Assembly: GCA_964501335.1 (NCBI GenBank)
Contig: CAZCTC010000103.1
Span: 1-22,601, forward strand
Length of the DNA: 22,601 nucleotides
Reading direction: 5' to 3'
Source of the DNA: CAZCTC01 sp964501335
GTDB taxonomy: Bacteria > Chloroflexota > Anaerolineae > B4-G1 > SLSP01
Positions 17,418 through 22,601 of the stretch are shown here, piece by piece; the first letter of the stretch is position 1, and the number at the start of each line of letters is the position of its first letter. The notes under the pieces are model-generated. The model saw only the letters and a list, made by a program, of their open reading frames with translations, did not search any database and was not told the DNA's origin. Made by a program: the position numbers and the translations under genes.

Positions 17418-17455
17418 CCCGCCTTTTCCCCCCGCTTGCAGAGGGAAAAGGCGGG
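17418..17455 (+). terminator. GC-rich hairpin after the STAS gene
   Basis: CCCGCCTTTTCCC (17418-17430) pairs perfectly with GGGAAAAGGCGGG (17443-17455), a 13-bp stem with a 12-nt loop, starting 13 nt after the stop codon. There is no T-run, so it is an incomplete intrinsic terminator or a transcript-end stabiliser. Confidence 0.55.
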
Positions 17456-17507
17456 CCGGGGGCATATCAGGCAACTTAAGCCGTTTGCAACAGCAATCAC
17501 CCAGAAA

Positions 17508-17622
17508 AAAGTGAAGAAAAAAGCCCATGTTTTTGCGCGCTTTCTGAAGCGCGCAAAAACATAAACAAAAAACTCTCCCCCTATCCAGCGCGCCGAACAA
17601 AAGCCTTTTGCGGGACGCTAAA
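17508..17622 (+). repeat. Intergenic structured repeat, copy F3 (array unit 1)
   Basis: GAAAAAAGCC, then hairpin B as a perfect 16-bp stem (17527-17542 with 17547-17562, loop TCTG), then AAACAAAAAACTCTCCCCC and the conserved block to GCGGGACGCTA. Hairpin C here is CAAAA (17598-17602), GCC, TTTTG (17606-17610), different in sequence from the GCTTTT/AAAAGC of copies F1 and F2. No full hairpin A precedes it. Confidence 0.9.
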
Positions 17623-17757
17623 ACACCAACCGCACAGATCGAAAAAACAACCTGTGCGGTTAGCCCGGAAAACTTAAGAGAAAAAAGTCCCCTACACAAA
17701 AAGCTCTCCCCCTATCCAGCGCGCCGAACAAAAGCCTTTTGCCGGACACTAAAACAC
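17623..17757 (+). repeat. Intergenic structured repeat, copy F4 (array unit 2, hairpin B missing)
   Basis: Hairpin A is perfect: AACCGCACAG (17628-17637) with CTGTGCGGTT (17652-17661). Where hairpin B should be, only about 9 nt (TCCCCTACA) remain between GAGAAAAAAG and CAAAAAGCTCTCC. The conserved block follows, with GCCGGACACT instead of GCGGGACGCT. Positions 17618-17687 are identical to 17749-17818, so this unit and the next arose by a recent duplication of 131-bp offset. Confidence 0.9.
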
Positions 17758-17917
17758 CAACCGCACAGATCGAAAAAACAACCTGTGCGGTTAGCCCGGA
17801 AAACTTAAGAGAAAAAAGCCCATGTTTTTGCGCGCTTTCTGAAGCGCGCAAAAACATAAACAAAAAACTCTCCCCCTATCCAGCGCGCCGAACAAAAGCC
17901 TTTTGCGGGACGCTAAA
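17758..17917 (+). repeat. Intergenic structured repeat, copy F5 (array unit 3, complete)
   Basis: The most complete copy. It has hairpin A (AACCGCACAG 17759-17768 with CTGTGCGGTT 17783-17792), the spacer CCCGGAAAACTTAAGAG, hairpin B (perfect 16 bp, arms 17822-17837 and 17842-17857), the C-rich block, hairpin C CAAAA/TTTTG, and GCGGGACGCTA. It is the best reference unit for the family. Confidence 0.92.
17812..17857 (-). terminator. Terminator-like hairpin B of copy F5 downstream of the PHP/Ig gene
   Basis: Read on the minus strand, the 16-bp stem (17857-17822) is followed by GGGC and six T (17817-17812), the layout of an intrinsic terminator. It lies about 80 nt after the stop of the secreted metallohydrolase gene, so it may end that transcript. 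Confidence 0.6.
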
Positions 17918-17938
17918 CTGCCATGCCCCTGAAAAAGC

Positions 17939-20668
17939 CTACGGCGCCATGATTATCGGCAAATAAAACCACCGCGCTGCCACATTGACCGTCCGCCGCA
18001 CCACCACCTGATCCACCGCATTCCACACCACCAGCACTACCTCCTTCTCCCCCGGATCCGTCCACCGGAATGAAACCGTATCCGTCAGAGAACTGTGCGT
18101 ATGCGTCACCGCGGCCTGCCCCGTCGCCTGCCAGCCATACGAAAGCGGCGTTGCCGCATCTTCCGCTCCCAGCACCACAGTAAAAGTCACCGGATTCCCA
18201 AACATTACCACATACGGCCCGCTCAGTTGCGCACTGCCGATTCGACCGGCCGGCGGCGCCGCGATTCCCACCGTATAGGTCGTCTGCGCACTCCCCTCCG
18301 CATTGACCGCGGTCACGGTAATCACCTGATTCCCCACCACCAACCACTGAAACATAACCGTGTCCATCGTCCCCGCATCCGTATGCAGGACCGGCGCCTG
18401 CCCGGTCGCTTCCCAGAAATAGGTGATCGGCTCGGAAGCCGAAGCCGGCGCCACGGTCGCCGTAAAAACCACCACCGTCTCAGCCGTCGCCGTCACCGGC
18501 CCGGCCAATCCCACATTCGCCACCGCCACCCCCGCCGGCACGACCACCGTCCGCGTGGACCGCACAGTGGCCGAAATATTCGAAGCCGTCACGGTCACCA
18601 CATAGCTCCCCGGCGTTCCCCAGACAAACGTCGCATTGTCGTTCAAACTGCCCGTATGCGTCACCGTCCCCTGGCCCAGAGCCTCCCATACATAGGTGAT
18701 CGGTGCGGTAGCCTCCACCGGTGCCACATTCGCCGTAAAAAGAGCCGCCATCCCGGTCGTCACCGTTGCCGGTCCGGTCAATGTCACCCCCGCAAGTGCC
18801 ACCGGAACCGCCTGAACCGTCACGGTCCGCGTGGAGCGCACGGTCGCCGAAATATTGGAAGCCGTCACCGTCACCACATAGCTCCCCGGCGTCCCCCAAC
18901 TGAACGCCGCCCCGTCGCTCTGACCGCCCGTATGCGTCACAATCCCCTGCCCCGTGGCCTCCCACACATACGTAATCGGCAGCGTAGCCGAAACCGGCAC
19001 CGCGGTCGCCGAAAAACCGGCCGTCACGCCCACCGCCGTACTGGACGGCCCCGTCAGAGTCACGCCCGTAACCCCCACTGTCACCACCGATACGCTGACC
19101 GTCCGCGTGGATTGCACGGTTGCGGAAATATTGGAAACGGTTACCGTCACCACATAGCTTCCCGGCGTTCCCCACTGGAATGTCGCACTGTCGTTCAGAC
19201 CGCCGGTGTGCGTCACCGTCCCCTGCCCGGTCGCCTGCCACACATACGTAATCGGTTGCGTGGCCGAAACCGGAGCCGCCGTCGCCGTAAACAAAGTTGC
19301 AACGCCCGTAGCCGCGCCGGCCGGCCCGTTCAACGTCACGCCCGCCACCGGTGTCACCGTCCCACCGCCCACCGTAATCGGCACATCCGCACGCGCCGGA
19401 TCGTACCAGACCGGCGCCGACCAGGTAAAGTCGGTCGTCCGTCCCCCACTCGCCAGCGAACTGCTGTCCTCAAACTTCACAATAAACCAATCGCCCTGCG
19501 CCGCCGGCAACGAGGTCGACCAGCTTCCCCCCACGCTATTGGGCTGATAACTGGCCACGGGCGTCGTAAAGCCGTTCTTATAAATCCAGATATTCTTGAT
19601 CGCATCGCTCGCGCCTTCGGCCCGCGCCACCCCGTTATTGTTGTTATAAATCGTCGCCGAAGGATTGTTCCACCAGATGGTAAAGGCCACGGTCGAACCG
19701 CCGCCGATCGTTTGCCCCATACTCCAACCGTTCGCCACAAAAGCGATCTGCATATTGGCATCTTCGGTCGCATAAGTCATATGCTCGCGCATGCCGCGCA
19801 CGACATTGTCGCGGGTCAAAGCCGTCCCTTGCGGCCGCACAATTACTGTATATTCCGAAGACGAAGCGCCCCATGTCGCCAGATGGTTATCTTGATCGGC
19901 GGTCGGAGCCAGTTTCCACCCCAAATTCAAGAAATGCTCCCAGCTCACCTCATCATTGCCGCCGTCGTCCGAGAAATCGTTCGCCGCCGAATAAGCCGGC
20001 CCGCTGGAAACCGCCAGCGTCCCCACATAAGGCGCTGCGGCCGCATCGTAACGATTGCCGAAATCAGTAGTATGGGGATGGTTATACTGCACGGAAACAT
20101 TTTCTCCCGCCGCCCCCAATCCGACGACATGATCGTAATAATCATCGGCGTCGTTCCAATCGCCGTTGGGATGATCCTGCCCCACCAGATCCTGCGCATT
20201 GAAAAGGTTCCAATGCCCGCCCTTGCTGATCGTTCCCACTTCCAAAGCCGCCACCGCCACAAAATTAGCCGTCGTCGCCGTCACCGCCTGCGCCCGAATC
20301 AAATCATACGTCGCCTCTGTATACAACGTAGCGCTGCCGCTCCGTTCCGCATGCAGATGAGGAGAAACGACAAAGAACTGTAAATGCGGCAGATTGCGGG
20401 CATAATTAAAAGCCTGCGTCGCCGTCGATCCCGCAGCCCCATCATCCCCTTCCATATTAATGTGAGAATGCGAAGAACCGAACCACCGTTCATAATCCTG
20501 CAACCCCGTCGGAATCCCCGCCGTAGCTTGAGCAGGAACCGTCCCGGCCGGCAAAACCGCCGCCTGTAGCGACCAGGGATATATCAAAATCCCCATCAAT
20601 CCCAAGACAAAACAAAGCATGACCCCGGTCAACCACAGTCGTGCTGCCCGACCTCGTACAAAATACAT
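17939..20668 (-). CDS. Secreted PHP/CehA-like metallohydrolase with five Ig-like repeats
   Basis: 909 aa from the ATG at 20668, which has AAGGAGGT 6 nt ahead; the longer frame starts at a TTG upstream of that site and is rejected. A signal peptide or anchor spans about 8-37. The catalytic region (about 55-430) has PHP-type metal-ligand motifs: HSH at 67-69, PHLH at about 104-106, Glu142 in ALEVG, NHPH at about 196-199, and DNH at 260-262. This fits the CehA/McbA-like branch of metal-dependent phosphoesterases. Five Ig/PKD-like repeats of 91-94 residues follow, with PITYVWEATGQ, HT and WGTPGSYVVTVT motifs. The protein ends RWFYLPIIMAP, like the tail of the SGNH-like protein. It is probably cell-surface or secreted; the substrate is unknown. 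Confidence 0.85.
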   Translation of the reverse strand: MYFVRGRAARLWLTGVMLCFVLGLMGILIYPWSLQAAVLPAGTVPAQATAGIPTGLQDYERWFGSSHSHINMEGDDGAAGSTATQAFNYARNLPHLQFFVVSPHLHAERSGSATLYTEATYDLIRAQAVTATTANFVAVAALEVGTISKGGHWNLFNAQDLVGQDHPNGDWNDADDYYDHVVGLGAAGENVSVQYNHPHTTDFGNRYDAAAAPYVGTLAVSSGPAYSAANDFSDDGGNDEVSWEHFLNLGWKLAPTADQDNHLATWGASSSEYTVIVRPQGTALTRDNVVRGMREHMTYATEDANMQIAFVANGWSMGQTIGGGSTVAFTIWWNNPSATIYNNNNGVARAEGASDAIKNIWIYKNGFTTPVASYQPNSVGGSWSTSLPAAQGDWFIVKFEDSSSLASGGRTTDFTWSAPVWYDPARADVPITVGGGTVTPVAGVTLNGPAGAATGVATLFTATAAPVSATQPITYVWQATGQGTVTHTGGLNDSATFQWGTPGSYVVTVTVSNISATVQSTRTVSVSVVTVGVTGVTLTGPSSTAVGVTAGFSATAVPVSATLPITYVWEATGQGIVTHTGGQSDGAAFSWGTPGSYVVTVTASNISATVRSTRTVTVQAVPVALAGVTLTGPATVTTGMAALFTANVAPVEATAPITYVWEALGQGTVTHTGSLNDNATFVWGTPGSYVVTVTASNISATVRSTRTVVVPAGVAVANVGLAGPVTATAETVVVFTATVAPASASEPITYFWEATGQAPVLHTDAGTMDTVMFQWLVVGNQVITVTAVNAEGSAQTTYTVGIAAPPAGRIGSAQLSGPYVVMFGNPVTFTVVLGAEDAATPLSYGWQATGQAAVTHTHSSLTDTVSFRWTDPGEKEVVLVVWNAVDQVVVRRTVNVAARWFYLPIIMAP
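17974..19342 (-). repeat. Five in-frame ~276-bp coding repeats (Ig-like)
   Basis: Repeat starts lie near 19342, 19066, 18790, 18517 and 18235 (minus strand), each opening with VTLxGP or a variant. The first three are much closer to each other than to the last two: the stretch encoding GTPGSYVVTVT and SNISATV is nearly constant. This indicates recent duplication or conversion of units 1-3. Confidence 0.85.
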
Positions 20669-20689
20669 ATCTGACCTCCTTGAAAATGT

Positions 20690-20757
20690 GAACAAAAACA
20701 ACTTCTCTCTCCCGCGCGTCGCCTTTTATCGGTAAAGTACCAGTTACGGGACGCTAT
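20690..20757 (+). repeat. Intergenic structured repeat, copy F6 (5'-truncated)
   Basis: AACAAAAACAACTTCTCTCTCCC is followed directly by GCGCGTCG, a hairpin C variant (CTTTTA TCGG TAAAG with one bulge), and TTACGGGACGCTAT. Hairpins A and B and the CCATCC segment are missing. It starts about 10 nt beyond the Shine-Dalgarno of the PHP/Ig gene, so this gene's leader runs out of the repeat. Confidence 0.8.
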
Positions 20758-20785
20758 AAGCCGGAGATTATCCCCACCGACAAAC

Positions 20786-20942
20786 AACCGCACAGGCTAA
20801 AAACATATAACCTGTGCGGTTAGTCTTGGAAAAAGTCCATAGTTTCGGCGGCTTCAAAAAGCCGCCGAAACTATGAATAAAAGAAACTCTCTCCCCCATC
20901 CCGCGCGTCGTATCTTACAAAGAAAGATCCAGGTGCGGGACA
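20786..20942 (+). repeat. Intergenic structured repeat, copy F7
   Basis: Hairpin A is AACCGCACAGG (20786-20796) with CCTGTGCGGTT (20811-20821). Hairpin B is a perfect 17-bp stem (20838-20854 with 20859-20875, loop CAAA) whose sequence (CATAGTTTCGGCGGCTT) is unlike the other copies. Hairpin C is ATCTT (20912-20916) with AAGAT (20924-20928). It ends GGTGCGGGAC. Positions 20893-20941 are identical to 21061-21109 in copy F8. Confidence 0.92.
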
Positions 20943-20949
20943 TAAAAAC

Positions 20950-21112
20950 CGGCTGTCAGCCTGTAGCCTGACACACCAACAACCTCACATGTCGGAAAAA
21001 AAGCCTGTGTTTTTGCGCGCATTCTTATGCACGCAAAAACACAAATAAAAAAACTTTCTCCCCCCATCCCGCGCGTCGTATCTTACAAAGAAAGATCCAG
21101 GTGCGGGACGCA
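20950..21112 (+). repeat. Intergenic structured repeat, copy F8
   Basis: In place of the usual hairpin A there is another one, TGTCAG (20954-20959) with CTGACA (20968-20973). GGAAAAAAAGCC follows, then hairpin B (21007-21022 with 21027-21042, 16 bp with one C/A mismatch, loop TCTT), and the same conserved block and hairpin C as copy F7. It ends 7 nt from the lipoprotein stop codon. Confidence 0.9.
20996..21042 (-). terminator. Intrinsic-terminator-like hairpin downstream of the lipoprotein gene
   Basis: On the minus strand the hairpin B stem of copy F8 is followed by AGGC and seven T (21002-20996). It is about 75 nt after the lipoprotein stop and is the best terminator candidate for that two-gene unit. 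Confidence 0.65.
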
Positions 21113-21118
21113 ATACCT

Positions 21119-22174
21119 CTAATTCGCCGAGTCGGGCGGCCGGTTTCCCGTCGTCAAATCAACCTTCCACGGCCCCGCCGTCCGAATAATCAAATACCGG
21201 CTTGCCGGATCGATCAACTTCGTCCCCTGATAAGGCGCCGTCTCATTGAACTTAAGATCCATATTGACGCTGAAAGTCCAAAGCGTAAAACGCCCTTTGG
21301 CCCCCGAAGCATCCACCGTCACCGAATCCGGAGTCCCCCCCATCAACGCCACCACCATATCCCCCTCTCCCTGATAACTTCCCGGGAGCTTGACCGTTTG
21401 CACTTCGGTCATCGGCAAAATCGCAATCTCCCAGGTGCCGGAAGCCGTAATTTGTAATCGAGTCGAATGTTTTCCGCTCTCAAAATCTATCGGCACCGTA
21501 CCGACATAGTTCCCCATGGTATCCACCAATACATCGACCGGTACGCCCTGCGCATTATACGTCGCGACCGAAAATATCTGATCACAGGTACAGCTGATCC
21601 GCGCCAGCGCCGGCCCATCCCATTTGGCCATCTCCACCGAACTGCTCCCCAATCCTTTGAAAGAAAGAGAATTGCCCGTCGGCGTTGCCACCGGCGAGGT
21701 CCCCGGACTGGTAGGCGTGGCGATCGGTGAACTGGTAGCCGTAGCAGAAGGCGTTACCCCCGGCATCGGCGTTCCCGTCGGCGTCGGCGTCGATACCCCT
21801 GCCGGTACGCCCGTTCCGGGATCCGCCTTTTCCGGCTCCGGCGTAACAACTTCCCGCGGCGTCGCCGTCGACACAGCAATCACTGGCGCCGATGGATCCG
21901 CCACCGTCGGTACATTATCATGGCCGTCCATGGACGGCGTTCCCGGTGGCACCGCCCCGCCCAATCCCATCGGCGTGGCCGTCGGAGGAATCACCGCAGA
22001 ACGTTCCCCACCATAAAGCGGCGTCGGCGTAAACCAGGGAGCCGGCGTCGGCCAGTAAGCAGTCGTAGGATAAGGCGCCGGCATCGTCGTCTGAGTCGCA
22101 CATGCCGTAAATAACACCATCATCCCCACACTCCATCCCCAACGCCGTAAGTTATATAGAATTTTTTCTTTCAT
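21119..22174 (-). CDS. Lipoprotein with Thr/Pro-rich linker and beta domain
   Basis: 351 aa. A short basic N-terminus and hydrophobic segment end in the lipobox LFTAC with Cys25, so the mature protein should be lipid-anchored on the outer face of the membrane. Residues 26-168 are a low-complexity linker rich in T, P, A, S and G. Residues 169-351 contain two related beta units, each ending in a G-x-W strand (ASGTWEIAIL, TAGPWKVDL). The first has SCTC (194-197), which could form a disulfide. This two-unit pattern is common in exported proteins of Chloroflexota and Actinobacteria, function not known. No good ribosome site precedes the ATG, but the preceding reading frame stops 10 nt before it, so reinitiation is likely. 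Confidence 0.8.
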   Translation of the reverse strand: MKEKILYNLRRWGWSVGMMVLFTACATQTTMPAPYPTTAYWPTPAPWFTPTPLYGGERSAVIPPTATPMGLGGAVPPGTPSMDGHDNVPTVADPSAPVIAVSTATPREVVTPEPEKADPGTGVPAGVSTPTPTGTPMPGVTPSATATSSPIATPTSPGTSPVATPTGNSLSFKGLGSSSVEMAKWDGPALARISCTCDQIFSVATYNAQGVPVDVLVDTMGNYVGTVPIDFESGKHSTRLQITASGTWEIAILPMTEVQTVKLPGSYQGEGDMVVALMGGTPDSVTVDASGAKGRFTLWTFSVNMDLKFNETAPYQGTKLIDPASRYLIIRTAGPWKVDLTTGNRPPDSAN

Positions 22175-22184
22175 AGTTTCTTAT

Positions 22185-22406
22185 TCAGTGATCCTGACAC
22201 TTTTCAACCACAGCTTGAGACAAAGAAGTGGTTAAATAATCCAAAGAGGGATAATCATCCAGGAGAGATAACGGATCAACACCGTCGCATTCCATTCGAC
22301 CCACATGCACAGCACGCAAAGCTTCCGCATCTTCCGCCCCCCGGATCAGGCGAAAGGTCAGGCCGGCCGGCACCGGCGCATCGGAGCCCTGAATTGTAGC
22401 TGCCAT
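22185..22406 (-). pseudogene. N-terminal fragment of a GNAT acetyltransferase
   Basis: 73 aa from the ATG at 22406, which has AGAGGAG 6 nt upstream; an upstream in-frame ATG (22433) has no ribosome site. The sequence LTFRLIRGAEDAEALRAVHV plus GVDPLS and DYPSLDYLT resembles the opening of two-domain, mycothiol-synthase-like GNAT proteins. It stops at QAVVEKCQDH, long before the acetyl-CoA-binding motif (Q/R-x-x-G-x-G/A), so it cannot be an active acetyltransferase. No remainder of the gene follows, because the lipoprotein gene begins 10 nt later. The good promoter and ribosome site suggest that it is still translated, perhaps only as a leader for the lipoprotein. Confidence 0.6.
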
Positions 22407-22471
22407 GAATAACTCCTCTGCTTCGCAATACATGTTAACTGCGGAAAAAGGAACCCGAAACCGCGGACCTC

Positions 22472-22500
22472 ATACTAACACAAAATATAGATTTTTTCAA
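22472..22500 (-). promoter_or_regulatory. Sigma-70-type promoter for the GNAT fragment-lipoprotein unit
   Basis: TTGAAA (22500-22495) and TAGTAT (22477-22472) on the minus strand are exactly 17 nt apart, with TGT just before the -10. Transcription would start about 60 nt before the ATG at 22406. Confidence 0.55.
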
Positions 22501-22519
22501 ATACTTTACCCATCAAGAA

Positions 22520-22601
22520 ACTGAGAAAAAGCCCCCACCCCCCCTCTCCCCCCCCTCCCGCGCGTCGCTTTTTACCGGGAAAGAATCATTTGCGGGACGC
22601 T
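22520..22601 (+). repeat. Intergenic structured repeat, copy F9 (hairpin B missing, runs to window end)
   Basis: GAGAAAAAGCCCCCAC leads straight into an unusually C-rich tract and TCCCGCGCGTCG, then a hairpin C of the CTTTT/GAAAG type and TTTGCGGGACGCT at the last base. Hairpin B is absent, as in copies F2 and F4. Hairpin A is not seen. The element may continue beyond the window. Confidence 0.8.

Noticed and set aside
16821..17699. 292-aa open frame on the minus strand over the end of the STAS gene and the repeat array
   Set aside because: It is antisense to a well-supported STAS domain, and its N-terminal part is just translated repeat sequence (the hairpin read as Cys/Phe/Lys-rich peptide).
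17508..17917. Possible CRISPR-like array (direct repeats with palindromes)
   Set aside because: Units are 131-160 bp, the intervening sequence is also repeated rather than unique, there are only three units, and no cas gene is nearby.
17608..17966. Two overlapping small frames with nearly identical peptides (TPTAQIEKTTCAVSPENLR) inside the repeat array
   Set aside because: They mirror the 131-bp duplication. The presence or absence of hairpin B changes their content, no ribosome site precedes them, and other repeat copies do not keep the frame.
20669..20760. A promoter for the PHP/Ig gene
   Set aside because: No convincing -10/-35 pair was found in the leader or in repeat copy F6; weak AT-rich hexamers only.
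1..22601. tRNA, rRNA and transposase genes
   Set aside because: No T-loop-like GTTCGA motifs with flanking stems were seen in the gaps, and no DDE, HUH or tyrosine recombinase protein is encoded. This was a visual search only.

Overview
The window looks like chromosomal DNA of a Chloroflexota bacterium (Anaerolineae/Ardenticatenia/Caldilineae-like). This is an inference from protein style: a GT39/DUF2142-like polytopic protein with C-terminal beta-sandwiches, large PAS/GAF kinases, secreted proteins ending in a short YLP-type tail, a T/P-rich lipoprotein linker, and no sign of a phage or conjugative island. No rRNA, tRNA, CRISPR array, transposase or integrase gene was found.

Layout. 374-3259 (-): DUF4132/MolR-like protein. 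3577-5793 (+): GT-C-like membrane glycosyltransferase. 5801-5847: 22-bp perfect hairpin between convergent genes. 12593->5851 (-): two-gene sensory operon, a 1274-aa multi-PAS/GAF histidine kinase followed 8 nt later by a 969-aa PAS-GAF-GAF hybrid kinase with a receiver. 15906->12995 (-): three-gene operon of SPFH (slipin) membrane protein, SUKH/SMI1-KNR4-like protein and a Tat-exported SGNH-hydrolase-like protein; the last two overlap by ATGA. 16179-17405 (+): orphan PAS-PAS-STAS protein of RsbR type. 20668->17939 (-): secreted PHP/CehA-like metallohydrolase with five Ig-like repeats. 22406->21119 (-): a 73-aa GNAT N-terminal fragment followed 10 nt later by a lipoprotein.

The most unusual content is between the genes. 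A family of structured intergenic repeats occurs at least eleven times, nine on + and two on -, at both window ends and in five of the intergenic gaps. A complete unit of about 130-160 bp has three parts: hairpin A (CCGCACAG/CTGTGCGG), a highly variable hairpin B (AT-rich base, GCGCGC-type top), and a conserved block (CTCTCCCCC.ATCC.GCGCGTCG ... GCGGGACGCT) holding hairpin C. Stem sequences differ between copies while pairing is kept, and hairpin B is missing from some copies. Read on the opposite strand, hairpin B is followed by GGC and a T-run, like an intrinsic terminator. I know of no named family that matches. Possible explanations are a non-autonomous mobile repeat, a REP/BIME-like element, or a structured RNA/terminator module.

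Several start sites were moved from the longest open frame because a clear Shine-Dalgarno sequence points to an internal codon (3577 TTG, 12593, 14931, 20668, 22406). Candidate sigma-70-type promoters were found for five transcription units.
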